Source: Rodentolepis nana
Lineage: Eukaryota > Platyhelminthes > Cestoda > Cyclophyllidea > Hymenolepididae
Length of the DNA: 24,715 nt
Assembly: GCA_900617975.1 (NCBI GenBank)
Contig: UZAE01012188.1
Coordinates: 1 to 24,715, forward strand
Direction of reading: 5' to 3'
Below, piece after piece: positions 1-9,386 of this stretch (positions within the stretch are counted from its first letter, which is position 1; each line of letters opens with the position of its first letter). The notes beneath the pieces were generated by a model. That model saw nothing but the letters and a program-made list of their open reading frames with translations, had not been told where the DNA came from and made no database searches. A program made the translations under genes and the position numbers.

Positions 1-7
1 GCTAAGC

Positions 8-191
8 TATAGCCCAGCTATGAAAGGAAACAGACGTATATTGCGACAGAGGTTGATGATTGGTCACTGTTTATAGCCCAGCTATGAAAGGAAACAGACG
101 TATATTGCGGATAAAGTGTGACACGCATGGAGCTACTCATGATCAGGATGGGGGATTAGGTTAAACAGAGGTTGATGATTGGTCACTGTTT
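8..191. repeat. Interleaved direct repeats (38-bp A and 27-bp B)
   Basis: Repeat A (38 bp, starting TATAGCCCAGCTATGAAAGG) occurs at 8-45 and again at 72-109 with no mismatch. Repeat B (27 bp, starting ACAGAGGTTGATGATTGG) occurs at 46-72 and 165-191, also identical. The order is A-B-A-(55 bp)-B, which fits a tandem duplication of a 64-bp unit in which one copy gained, or the other lost, 55 bp between A and B. A opens with the inverted repeat ATAGC-CCA-GCTAT. Perfect identity suggests a recent event. No coding function is apparent. Confidence 0.9.
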
Positions 192-606
192 GTAAGGTCG
201 CTGCACACAGAGTTGTACGGCCGCACCTCCTAATCCTGGCGAGCAGACATGCAGGCATACGATGACGCACAAATCGATAACGTGTCCCACAATCCCTTAC
301 TATTAAATATTCTACCAATTAGTCGAAATTCCTCCTTATCTTAAAGCACACTATGTCTAAATACTATCCTTCCATTTGTTTTGAATAGTTGACTATTTAG
401 TCTTAAACATGATCACTAGAATATATTTTCTCCATCCTTTTTCTCTCTGCGTTGGATCAAGCAGAGTGTTTAAATCTAAATCTGATAGGTTACTATACTG
501 TGCTATAACTCTGCGTTGTTTCGTTAAAAAGAACTCGTTATGTGCTCATTTTCAATGAATTCATTGTCCTCGTGCTCTACATGGGTATAGGACCGTTATA
601 CTACTA
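192..606. other. Non-coding stretch, nothing recognised
   Basis: The part at about 192-290 is somewhat more GC-rich than its surroundings and contains a 61-codon minus-strand ORF that I do not recognise. No splice-bounded exon or repeat of the other families is seen. It probably lies in an intron of the PMCA gene or upstream of the exons visible here. Confidence 0.5.
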
Positions 607-1903
607 TTAGGTTGGCAACTAAGTCATTGCCGATTTCAAATAAGAAGGCAAATTCGGAATTTTTGTTTAAAAATATAACTTTATTCAATTAGATATTGGC
701 CGTTCTTGTCGATGACCTTTTCCATCGTTCTGGCAGAGTAAAAATTCCCCGTTCGTAAAATGTCTGGTCTTTGCTATTAAAAAACTGAATTAGGTGTGAT
801 CCGACATCATCCGCGTTGTTAAAAATTTTACCATTTAAAGAGTTTTGCATGGAACGAAACAAATGGTAATCCGAAGGCGCAAAGTCAGGGCTATATGGTG
901 GGTGTGACAAAACATCCCAACCCAGTTCCAATAATTTTTGCCGAGTAACCAAAGATGTGTGGGGCCTTGCGTTATCATGATGGAAAACAACACCCTTCCG
1001 CCGATTTGATAATGCCGGCCGCTTATCTTCAATTGCATCCTTCAGTTTTTCGAGTTCTTCAACATACACATTTGAATTTATCGTTTGGTTCTGCGGCATG
1101 AGTTCAAAATACAAAATTCCTTTGTGATCCCACCACACTGACAGCATAATCTTTTTGTGGTGAATCTCTGCTGCTATTGATACTGTTTGGGCTGGTTGAT
1201 CTTGCTTCACCCATGATCTCTTGCGAGTAACATTGTTATAAACTATCCACTTTTCGTCGCCAGTAACTGGGTTCTTCAGAAGTGGATCATTCTCATTGCG
1301 TTTCAGTAGCGGCGAATCACAGATGCTAATCCGTTGCGTCAAATGAATTTCCTTTAACTGGTGAGGGATCCATAAATCAAGTTTCTTGACAGAACCAAGG
1401 GTTTTTAATCTTTTTCAATGCATGTATCCGACACATTGAGCAGCTTCTCTGCAATATCTCGTGTTGTGCTGTGACGATTTGAATCGATAATGGCCTTGAT
1501 ATGGGTTTCATCCTCTTCGACTGGGCGGCCAGATCGTTGTGAATTTTTCAGTGAAAAATCACCGGAACGAAATCTTTCAAACCAATTTCGACACTGCCTT
1601 TCTTCCTCACGGCTTCATCTCCATATACGGCACATAACTTCTTTTGTGCTTGCGATGCGTTCTTGCCTTTTCGGAAGTATTGCAATAAAATGTGTCGGAA
1701 GTGCACGTCCTGTTCTTTCATTTTTAAATTGGGATAAAAACAAAACTAAAGAACTAAACAAAAAAATTTTTTACTAATTAACCTAGAAGCCCATACAGTA
1801 AGAAAAAAATATAGGTTAGATGCTCTGGCCACGTTAACAAAACAAAAGAAAGTATAGAGTAAATCTGTCAACAAAAACGGCAATGACTTAGTTGCCAACC
1901 CAA
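607..1903 (-). mobile_element. mariner-family DNA transposon (1297 bp), decayed
   Basis: The element has terminal inverted repeats of 26 bp with one mismatch: 607-632 begins TTAGGTTGGCAACTAAGTCA, and 1878-1903 read in reverse begins TTGGGTTGGCAACTAAGTCA. Both ends are flanked by the TA dinucleotide (605-606 and 1904-1905), the target duplication expected for Tc1/mariner insertion. Total length and one internal transposase on the minus strand match the family's usual 1.3 kb. The transposase is frameshifted, so the copy is non-autonomous, although its ends look intact enough to be bound in trans. Confidence 0.97.
681..1721 (-). pseudogene. mariner transposase, broken by three frameshifts
   Basis: A DDE/D transposase that would cut and rejoin the mariner ends in the nucleus. 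The start ATG is at 1721-1719 (MKEQDVHFRHILLQYF..., an HTH-like N-terminus) and the family-like end (...DKNGQYLIE, stop at 683-681) is recoverable. The catalytic core is open at 689-1342: VTGDEKW (first Asp), VFHHDNARPH (second Asp) and SPDFAPSDYHLF (third Asp). The second and third Asp are separated by 34 residues, the DD34D spacing of mariner. Three frame breaks are visible: near 1598-1610 in the HTH region, near 1403-1412 (about one T missing in EKD-LKTLG), and at 720-724 (four A where five restore frame). None removes a catalytic Asp. It is a relic rather than an active gene. Confidence 0.93.
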
Positions 1904-2532
1904 TAGTAATAAGTTCCAAGAGCATCTAGGATAATAATCACTCAACTTTGGTTGGGGGTGGGGAGGGGGGGGGGTATTGTTATGGGGCACACCCAGCGCG
2001 CCCCTCCTAGATGAGAAGCAGGATCTGTATCAGTGTCAATTTGGTAGCCAGACTTAAATTGTGCTGGACACCATTCCGTTCACAGTGTGTGTGCGCCAAT
2101 TAACATCAACCCCCCCCCCCCAGTCTCTGGTTTTGCAGACATGCGTTTTAAACACCATGTCACTAATACGTAAGAAAGCTGTATTTTATTGGTAAACTGT
2201 ATTGTTCATCCGAATTTCTGTAAGCTCCAACTTGCTGCTATGCTGTGGTATCCTGAGATCAGTTGTTCTGGCAGACAAATGCAAGCGAATCATGCAGACT
2301 TTTAAGCACGGAACAAAGCACAGACTATCTAACTACTGCTATGCAAATATAATTATTTCAATAATAAAACTTTTATCGGTTTTTTCTAATACTTACATGT
2401 ATTACAACCGCCTTCTCTCTGTGTGTGTGTTCTTAAATTAAAATCTTACAGGAACACACAAAATAATAATCAACTTGGTCTCCTTCGAAAACAAGTACTT
2501 TATTCACCATTATTCCGTGCTATCTTTAATAT
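1904..2532. other. Non-coding stretch with G-run and C-run
   Basis: No gene is recognised. A G-rich tract at 1954-1974 (runs of 5, 4 and 10 G separated by single bases) could form a G-quadruplex, and a 12-base C-run sits at 2110-2121, so the two could also pair as a foldback. A 79-codon plus ORF at 2202-2441 shows no recognisable motif. Confidence 0.5.
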
Positions 2533-2543
2533 TGACTAAATAT

Positions 2544-2811
2544 ATATTTATTTATATCAAATGGCAGGCCCTTTAGTTGACTTCAGGCTTCACGGAGAGG
2601 AAGGTGCATCAAATTGAAAAAATTCGAGAGAGGGGGGGAGCAGAAAAGTGTTTCAAAGATGTAAAAGAGACAGACACAAAGGTAGAAAAAAAGTGAGGTG
2701 AGTACTATGGACATAGTGAGGTGATGATGGTTTGAATTAATAGACTTTTAGCTGTATGAGTATACATTGCCCAGGGTGCACCACGTGGAGGGAAGTCCAT
2801 CGCACACCCCC
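2544..2811 (-). mobile_element. Short non-autonomous retroposon, copy 1
   Basis: Read on the minus strand the element opens with the HDV-like ribozyme (2810 down to 2740), continues through a pyrimidine-rich body with a C/T tract, and ends with TGAAGTCAACTAAAGGGCCTGCC then ATTTGATATAAATAAATAT. Relative to the other copies the 3' hairpin unit is missing: GGGC joins directly to CTGCC. A probable target duplication TGACT(A/T)AATAT is present at 2533-2543 and 2812-2822 with one mismatch. That places one extra G (2811) outside the predicted ribozyme cleavage site. It has no coding capacity. Confidence 0.85.
2740..2810 (-). ncRNA. HDV-like self-cleaving ribozyme (copy 1)
   Basis: The minus-strand RNA can form P1 GGGGUGU/GCACCCU (7 bp starting with a G.U wobble at the cleavage site), P2 AUGGACUU/AAGUCUAU (8 bp with a G.U), a short P3 around UCCACGU, the joiner UGGGCAAU, P4 GUAU-ACUC-AUAC, and a J4/2 segment AGCUAAA carrying the expected catalytic C. 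The order P1, P2, P3, P1', P4, P2' is the HDV double pseudoknot. P3 is imperfect (CCC against GGU). This follows from inspection. Cleavage has not been shown. Confidence 0.75.
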
Positions 2812-2822
2812 TGACTTAATAT

Positions 2823-3602
2823 AATATTTTGAACGAAAGCGGTTCACATTTTCATCTTATATCCTTGAGTTACAGCAGCTAATCCAAATGTAAAATCAAC
2901 TCCAAAAGAGCTGTATTTGGTGAGGATTCTCGAAGGACATTTAACATTCTCGTTACATTTTGTCATTAAGCTAATCGCAAAATCACCATTAAGGCTTTAG
3001 GTTGGAATATTATGATTGTTGGTGCATTACAGCAACAGAGTGGAAACAAGTTATTTTGTTGCCAATGAAAATGCAAAGTGCAGCATTAATTGCCGCTTCT
3101 CGTTTTATTTGAAGAAGAAAAAGCTGTTTTACGCTATTAGTTCAATCATGTTTCACCCAAAAGTCAAGTTACTCTGTTTATACCTAAAATTTAACTTTTA
3201 CTAAAGGTTAAAATTTACTTGGATATGCTAATCGATTTTGTTATTTAAATTGCTCGTGGCAGGGGCAAATATTTTTTTCTAGCTGAAATTATGAAATAGC
3301 TTCTATGTTAGGAAAATAACGTATGAATTAATGCACAAAATACCTTAATGAATAAAAATAAGCTCGTAGTGAAGTCTGCTCAATATCAGTCAAAGTTTGC
3401 TTATAATTTGAAGCATTGAGCAATCGTTAATTTTGTTGTTAAAGAAAGGAGAAGTCAAAATTGGCTCACACCTACTCATATAAGGTTATGTTCACTGATG
3501 CGTGGTTGATCATGTTTTCCTCATTTATTTGTATTTCCAAATAAAATAAATAACAATAAAATTGATGTGACACTTAGTTAATGCAACACTTTGTATAAAT
3601 GC
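2823..3602. other. AT-rich non-coding stretch
   Basis: No exon, RNA gene or repeat is recognised. A 62-codon plus ORF at 3016-3204 has no recognisable domain and is not bounded by convincing splice sites. The stretch is probably intronic to the PMCA gene, whose next visible exon begins at 4018. Confidence 0.5.
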
Positions 3603-3615
3603 TATTTTCGAGGAA
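3603..3615 (+). repeat. Target-site duplication, left (copy 2)
   Basis: TATTTTCGAGGAA occurs here and identically at 3895-3907, bracketing the retroposon. The duplication ends at the base immediately before the element's first G. Confidence 0.93.
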
Positions 3616-3894
3616 GGGGTGTATGATAGGCTTACTTTCACTTGGTGCACAATGGGCAACGTATACTCATAAACAACTAAGACCCCACTGCGATTCATAT
3701 TCGACTACTTCCACAGTACTCATCCACCTTTTTTCCACCTTATCTACCTTCGTCTTTGATACACTCTTCTGTTCCTCCCCCCCCCCCTTCTTGAATTTTT
3801 TACACTTTGATGTTCCTTCCCCTCTGTGAAGACTGAAGTCAACTTAAGGGCTAATGATAACAATCAAAACGCCTGCCATTTGATATAATGATAA
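3616..3894 (+). mobile_element. Short non-autonomous retroposon, copy 2, with perfect 13-bp TSD
   Basis: The plus-strand element begins GGGGTGTATGATAGGCTTAC, a mutated ribozyme head that still carries TGGGCAACGTATACTCATA. P1' has decayed to GCACAAU and the P2 3' strand is disrupted, so this copy should no longer cleave. The body has the shared C/T tract (CTGTTCCTCCCCCCCCCCC near 3771) and TTTGATGTTCCTTCC. The end is GGGCTAATGATAACAATCAAAACGCC then TGCCATTTGATATAATGATAA. Flanking 13-bp duplications fix both ends to the base and prove a retrotransposition product with a full-length 5' end. Confidence 0.93.
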
Positions 3895-3907
3895 TATTTT
3901 CGAGGAA
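3895..3907 (+). repeat. Target-site duplication, right (copy 2)
   Basis: TATTTTCGAGGAA, identical to 3603-3615, directly follows the element tail. Confidence 0.93.
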
Positions 3908-4017
3908 AGTGCTTGCATTTTGAGGAATGTTATTGATCAAGACATGCGTACTTTATTTTCTACTTTAATACCATTCATGAATCATATTATTTTTGCTTAT
4001 TTACAAATTTGACTTAG

Positions 4018-4125
4018 GTTATCATCGTCCAATTCGGTGGTGTCGCATTAAGCACAATGCCTCTGGATGTTGAACAATGGTTGTGGTGCATTTTCTTCGG
4101 ACTTGGGACACTTATATGGGGGCAG
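4018..4125 (+). CDS. PMCA: Plasma-membrane Ca2+-ATPase (PMCA), exon with last membrane segments
   Basis: The 108-nt exon lies between the acceptor AAATTTGACTTAG and the donor CAG|GTATGC, phase 0 at both ends. It encodes 36 residues containing VIIVQFGG, then [18 protein letters not shown]. These are the end of the ninth membrane helix, the short outer loop and the tenth helix of PMCA-type (P2B) calcium pumps, which export cytosolic Ca2+ across the plasma membrane using ATP. The IVQFGG and EQWLWC...WGQ blocks are hallmarks of the family. The catalytic P, N and A domains lie upstream, outside the window or in exons I cannot find at 1-4000. The next exon continues in frame at 7019. Identification to PMCA is confident. 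Paralogue and species are not. Confidence 0.94.
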
Positions 4126-7018
4126 GTATGCAATAATTACTTCAAATTTTTTATCATTAGTCTAATTAAAAATATATTAGTTTAGGTTAATATTCATTTT
4201 GATTATACCAAGGATGAAGTCATGTGTTTAGTTTGTGTGGCTTCTTAACGTAGAGGTTGGCACCTAAATAGAGACTAGTTAGTTACTATTTCTCTTAACC
4301 ATTTTGGATAACTTGAATAGGCTTTTAATAAACGCATCTACAGTAGTTGTAATCAACTTAGGGGAAAAGGAGACTTCGATCAGAATTAGAGTATGAATTC
4401 TGGGTTCCACTCTATACTCTTTAATGCCTAGGGTCTCGAATAATATACTGAAGCTAAAGTTCAGTCATATCACCTTTGTATTCTTGAGTGTGCACATGTG
4501 AGCGTTAATTGGCTCTTTGACCCATTGAATTAGCCCAGTTAATTGGGGATTTATTCATCACTTCTTTTAAGAATCGGAAGCAGACACATAGACACCACAC
4601 AGGTAATTGAGTGGAAAATGAAAAACCAACGATTTAAACATACGACTCATGACAAATTAACCATCATCTTTCTCAAATTTGATGATGGAGCTAGTGTTAG
4701 GTAAATAAATAAAAAGTACTTGCAAATTCGTAATTCAATATTGACTATGAGAATATGTGTCAACTGTAAGAGCCTAAGCTATGTAACTTATGCAAACTTA
4801 AATTTTTCGAAATTTTGTAGGTTGAATTCTGCGAAAAATACTACACGATTTGTTTAGACATCTGAATTATTAATAATATAAAATTTTAATAATTTGTAGT
4901 TTGACTATTTAAACTTCCAAGATTCTTTGTGTCCTTGACATTTACGTCACTATTTTGTTATGAAAATGTTACACATCAAATTTTAACTTGTCCTAATGTT
5001 TTGAAATACGTAAAGAATTTATACAGAATTTCTTGATGAACAGCTTTAGCAATGAATTGGATTTTGTCATTACCTTCTTAATTAAATTAATAAACTCGAA
5101 TATTTTTTTAAAACATTATGAGCTAGCGTAATATTAAATTTAGTCTCCAATAAGAGGCTGATGCACTTATTGTAAATTACCTCCAGCAAGTTACACACAA
5201 GGTGTTATTTTGTTCTTAAAAGAGTCCAAGAAAATAAACAGAAATAAATAAGATATTACTTTAAAAATATATTAGTATAGTAACTTAATTAAATGATTTT
5301 TTTAATATTCTCTTGTTATAGGATCACTTGGCTCTAACCTTCGATATAGCCCATTTTATAAAGAATATTTATTTCCCTTAAAGCGGTTAATTGATAAATA
5401 TATTGTCTTTAGAAAAATTATGCATTGTCGAGGATAAACTTTCCGAGAGAAGGTAAATATACATTAATGTTAGTACGCATGGATTGTATTCGACACACTT
5501 AATAATGGCAATGGGCATTTTGCCAAATTAATGGAAAGAAAAATTTCTCATACACAAATCGAGTATGAATAATTTTTACACAAAATCATAAATTGTTGCT
5601 AGATTTTACAAGTATAATCACATTTACCGTACTAGCTGCGCAAGGTATAGAGGCGCTGTCGGGTTTTTGATTCAGTCAAGTTAACATGACTTTTGTTTAA
5701 AGCAATCCTATATTGCTTTAAGCAATATCGATTCCCTAACATATGGTAGCAAAGTAGGCTTGTTCAAATGGCTAAAAATACTTGTTTTCACAATGGGTAT
5801 GTCAAATATATTGATAACAAGCTCAAATTGCTAATATTTAAGTTCGGAATTTCTATCGTTGCATTTTTTCTGAGCTTCGGATGTACTGAGTTGTCATTAT
5901 CCTCATATTGTGCGTAGCCAAATGATAATAAGTTAATCCCTGAGTTATTGTTAGGAGTTCATGTTCATGACGTTCTCAAGTTATTTACCAATTGATGTAC
6001 TTGAGTGTTCGGTTACTCCACTTCGATTCATTGTCGCACTCAAGTAGACGATACGGTTAACGTCGTTTTAAACATCGGGAGACTTATTCCTTAGCCGTTA
6101 CTTACTATTTTACGTTATTGAATAACGTTTTATTCTCAAATGATAAATACTCGAATACAAATTTTGTAAATTCACTTTTAAAATTCCTCGATTTGGAGAT
6201 CAACTTCATGAAATTAATTAAATTTTTTCCTTTATTTCATAATAAGCTTGACATATTTTAATGAAGATTATCAGGAATTGTACATACTTAATTCAGGTAT
6301 TAAAGATGCCTACTATGTTTGAGAACTAGAATTAATGGGTTTATTCAGTTATATCGTTTGTCAAACTCATTTGCTGCTCTAGTATATTATTCTAAATAGG
6401 TGTAAGTAGGTATACAAATAAAAAATAGTCTAGGGGTATCTCAATTTTTTTTCTTTTTAATATTAAAATTTTATTGTCGTTTCTTTGATTCAAATTCTAT
6501 AAATTTAAATGTTTTATCGTAAGACATCCGTATTCATAGAATTGCGGTGAATTTTCACTCCAGAAGTATCAGGATGATTTACTTGAATACGATTCTCGTA
6601 TTGTTAGGAAATTGAAATCGCTTTGTTATTAACAATTAAAGCAGTGGTTTTAGATTTTCGATCAAAATCAATAAAAATCCGCAATTAGGCTCAAGGCAAT
6701 CAAATTATCGCGGGAGGCAAGAACAATCCTTGAGAACCAAAAAAACACCACAATTGAAAAGCAATTAACTTACCAGAAATACAAAGAGTTAGAAGCCTAA
6801 AAAAGTTGGTAGAATACGGACTAAATTCTCTCTCAAGGAATGTCAAAAGTTTTAATTTCAACAAATATTTAAGCAAAGGAATTTGCTGACCCAAAAATAA
6901 TACAGTAATAAAGGCTTAATACGTATATCCAGTTGTATTTCAAACAAAGCTGTTAAAATACCCTTTGCTCCAGGTTTTTATTGATGTTACTTGTCTGAAT
7001 ATTCGTCGATAATTTTAG
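4126..7018 (+). other. PMCA intron (2.9 kb)
   Basis: The intron runs from donor GTATGC to acceptor GATAATTTTAG. It is AT-rich throughout, with no recognised transposon, RNA gene or additional exon. The only long ORF (64 codons, minus, 6700-6894) has no recognisable motif. Confidence 0.75.
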
Positions 7019-7447
7019 GTACTTATTTCCGTGCCTTCTTGGGTCGTACCCAAACTCTCAACCATCTGCTTCTGGACAAAACGAAGTCATCTACGCCGAA
7101 AAAGGCGAACCAATGTGGGAGCTTCCATTGCTGCATGCGAAGATATGGCTAGTGTTGCACCGCTGTCTCCAGTTGACTTGGAGGAAGGTATTCCCACTGC
7201 TGATTCTCATCACCCTAAGGCGCAGAGCGTGGATGCCAATTCCATTGAGGGTCTGAAGCCAAATGTAGCTGAGACCTCCATAGAACTATCTGCACCTATG
7301 GAATATGCTGAAATAAATGAACCTATGGTAACTACCGACTCTGACATTGAAGATGATGTCACTGAGAGCGAGGACGAGGAGGAACCAAAAGAACTCCGCC
7401 AAGGACAAGTACTCTGGATTCGCGGGCTTTCCCGACTTCAAACACAG
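7019..7447 (+). CDS. PMCA: PMCA exon: cytosolic linker and start of calmodulin-binding domain
   Basis: The 429-nt exon (143 codons, phase 0 both sides) lies between TCGATAATTTTAG and CAG|GTATAT. It starts VLISVPSWVVPKLS, the continuation of the last helix (Drosophila-type pumps have a similar VLI.IP..LPK segment from memory). It then has a basic patch KRSHLRRKRR (residues 21-30), a long hydrophilic stretch, an acidic cluster at 107-123 (DSDIEDDVTESEDEEE), and KELRQGQVLWIRGLSRLQTQ. The last block matches the PMCA calmodulin-binding start, in which the Trp anchors calmodulin to relieve autoinhibition. In vertebrate pumps about 50 residues separate WGQ from RGQ. Here there are about 127, so the linker is greatly lengthened. 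The basic patch next to the membrane is where acidic lipids activate PMCA, so a similar role is inferred. Confidence 0.92.
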
Positions 7448-7955
7448 GTATATCTATTCACTTACATGTTTGTTGGGTGTGATGTATTTGCGAAGTCCTT
7501 CTTTGAAAGTTGCTGTTTTCCTCGTGTCTCCAAACTAACATTAAATTATAAAAATATTCTTAGGACCTGGAGATATTTTTCATACGTTTTTAAACAAATT
7601 CACAATATTCATACCGATAAAATCTTTTTAGGAGTACCGAGTTTAAATCAATACCTAATCCAATATTTCGCATTTAAGATATCAAATTTCAGTTTGATCC
7701 CATCGAAGGGTATTTGATAGTCATCTCAATCATTGGCGTCTAAATATTGAACTCTATTGTCCAGAACACTGATGCGTAAATCGTAGGTTTATTAATTTGA
7801 TAAACCTTAATTAAGTCCTAACAGGGAAATAGTGAAAGCTCCAGAAATTTTCCTGCTTTAATTAACTAAGACCCCGATTACAATGGGCTATAAACACCAC
7901 ATGTGACAACGAAGGGTTACACGACAGCAAATATAAGTATATATTTTTTAAATAT
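7448..7955 (+). other. PMCA intron, first part
   Basis: AT-rich intron after the calmodulin-domain exon. The reading frame happens to stay open to 7717, so intron retention would add about 90 unrelated residues. A 17-nt AG/GT-bounded segment at 7693-7709 is too weak to call an exon. Confidence 0.5.
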
Positions 7956-7979
7956 TTATTATAAATGGCAGGCATTTGA

Positions 7980-8098
7980 TAGTTATCATTAGCCCTTTAG
8001 CTGACTTCGGGCTTCGTAGACGATAGTTATCATTAGCCCTTTAGCTGACTTCGGGCTTCACTTAGTTATCATTAGCCCTTTAGCTGACTTCGGGCTGC
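7980..8098 (-). repeat. Tandem 36-bp hairpin units (x3) at retroposon 3' end
   Basis: Three copies of a 36-bp unit (plus strand TAGTTATCATTAGCCCTTTA plus GCTGACTTCGGGCTTC) lie at 7980-8015, 8024-8059 and 8063-8098, separated by 8 and 3 bp. The third ends GCTGC instead of GCTTC. On the element's sense strand each unit carries GGGCTAATGATAACTATC; the TGATA/TATCA stem is complete in the terminal unit at least. Other copies have one or two units. Confidence 0.93.
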
Positions 8099-8280
8099 AC
8101 AGAAGGGAGGAACATTAAAGTGAGAAAAATTCGACAGGGAGGAAAGAAGAGCGATTCACATATGTAAAAGACAGACAGACACAAAGGCAGAGAAAAGGCT
8201 AGATGAGTACTGTGAAAGGGGTCAAATATGACATAGAGTGGGGTCATGGTAGTTTAAAGTCAGAGGTCAACCGCCAGTTA

Positions 8281-8352
8281 ATAGATTTTTTTGCCGCATG
8301 AGTATACGTTGCCCAGGGTGCACCACGTGGAGGTAAGTCTATCGCATACCCT
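8281..8352 (-). ncRNA. HDV-like ribozyme (copy 3), mildly degraded
   Basis: P1 is AGGGUAU/GCACCCU: the wobble G.U at the first position has become A-U, and there is one A.C mismatch. P2 AUAGACUU/AAAUCUAU has one mismatch. P3 ACC/GGU, loop UCCACGU, joiner UGGGCAAC, P4 GUAU-ACUC-AUGC (a G.U replaces A-U) and J4/2 GGCAAAAA are retained. Activity is probably reduced. Confidence 0.7.
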
Positions 8353-9121
8353 TATGATTTACTGAAAGTTATGAAGCATCGTTTCTAAGGAATTAATGAA
8401 TAAGCACGGTCTATTTGTCATGGAACCATTGACTTATGGGTGGTGGAAGCTTCTGGTTAAGAAATAAAGATGTTGAGATGTGCATCGACTTTGACGATGG
8501 CGTTTGGGAGTGGACATTTTGATGGTAAGTAGGCATAAACGATTTTGTACGGCCGAGAAAAAGCAAAGACAAACTATTAGCAACCATGATTAGGTAGAAT
8601 AAAAGCTATCTTAAAGAAGCTTAGCTTTCTGTGGGCATATTATAGAACGGAAGAGCATAAAGTTTCGCATTATAAAAGTTCTAAAGTTGAACTAACGAGC
8701 GCTAAAGAGTGTGAAAATGCAACCATCTGACTACAACAGCTGCCTTGGTCTTCAGAAGCATGGAAGTGTTGCTTGACAAGATTATATGCCCTTGCCTCAC
8801 GTTGACCCGTGGTACGTTGATGTTTGTCACTCTATTGACAAGTGCCTCCCTACCCGATGGATTCGTTGCTTACTTAGCTCACTCCAAAGCCCACAGTAAC
8901 AAAATTCTTGGGAGAATTGAAAGGTTACGTCTGGGATAAAGTTCGCTTAGTTATTTCTAGAATGCAATATTGATTAAATCAGTTAGAGTACATTTAAATA
9001 TTTAAAGCACATCGGATAGGGTGCAATAGATGGGTTAGAGATCTGATCTGGAAATTAAATGTATTCTGGAAGGAGACTAACCATGCGTTAATATTCTTCA
9101 TTCATACGTAAAGAATTTTAG
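8353..9121 (+). other. PMCA intron, second part
   Basis: No convincing exon. A strong donor-like GATG|GTAAGT at 8522 and an open 64-codon frame at 8745-8939 were considered, but neither fits the phases of the flanking exons. The classical second half of the calmodulin-binding domain (VVNAF-type) was searched for here and not found. Confidence 0.5.
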
Positions 9122-9386
9122 TACCGTGCAATTGGATCGACATAGTGAGGTACGAGAATCTGTGCGGGACTTTACAATACGACGAATTTCCAGTGTCGGC
9201 TTCAACACCTCCAACGCGAACTTAGCACGTCACTCACTACAACTCCGGAGGCATGTGAGCCAACCGGATGGAATTGGCGCCTATCATCACCTTCATCCCC
9301 ATAATGGCCATGAAAATCGGCGCCTACGACTGCGTCAGCATCATTCCATTGACCGGTTCAGTCGTGATCGTCTCAAAGACCTTTAA
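9122..9386 (+). CDS. PMCA: Probable PMCA exon: basic C-terminal tail, variant 1
   Basis: An open frame ends at TAA 9384-9386 and reads ...VRESVRDFTIRRISS... through LRRH to ...RFSRDRLKDL: Arg/His-rich and Ser-rich, consistent with a pump tail. The best acceptor is at 9121 (TTCATTCATACGTAAAGAATTTTAG), but joined directly to exon 7019-7447 it hits a stop. A second AG at 9149 gives a phase-0 join, producing LQTQ-VRESVRDF. That weakly resembles the usual QTQ-(I/V)RVV(K/N)AF of the calmodulin site (V-R-x-F kept). Inside the exon, CAT|GTGAGC at 9254/9255 is a good phase-0 donor, so 9150-9254 could also act as an internal exon of 35 codons joined to 11549. A missing small bridging exon is possible. 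No known domain beyond this is seen. Confidence 0.5.

Larger units (their letters stand above)
7956..8352 (-). mobile_element. Short non-autonomous retroposon, copy 3, antisense in PMCA intron
   Basis: Read on the minus strand it opens with the ribozyme head (8352-8281) and continues with the body, including TTTGTGTCTGTCTGTCTTTT and CCCTGTCGAATTTTTCTC. It ends with three tandem copies of the hairpin unit, then TGCCATTTATAATAAAT. I see no convincing target duplication. The 5' base is A where other copies have G. Orientation is opposite to the host gene. Confidence 0.85.

Noticed and set aside
835..1038. Second minus ORF inside the mariner
   Set aside because: Out-of-frame shadow of the transposase.
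2544..2811. Ordinary tRNA-derived SINE
   Set aside because: No A-box or B-box-like pair was found; the head is explained by the ribozyme shared with the LINE.
3016..3204. 62-codon ORF
   Set aside because: Low-complexity K/F-rich translation of AT-rich DNA.
7693..7709. 17-nt AG/GT segment that could bridge exon 7447 to exon 9122 in frame (FDPIEG)
   Set aside because: The splice signals are weak and the peptide does not resemble the calmodulin site. It was noted only because the phase works.
7980..8098. CRISPR-like repeat array
   Set aside because: There are only three units, the spacers are 3-8 bp, and the host is eukaryotic. It is the duplicated retroposon 3' hairpin.
8467..8522. Possible PMCA bridging exon before the strong donor GATG|GTAAGT
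   Set aside because: The only open frame ends in phase 1, which does not fit the following exon, and no polypyrimidine tract precedes it.
8745..8939. 64-codon plus ORF
   Set aside because: No motif, no suitable splice borders, and it ends without joining the PMCA frame.
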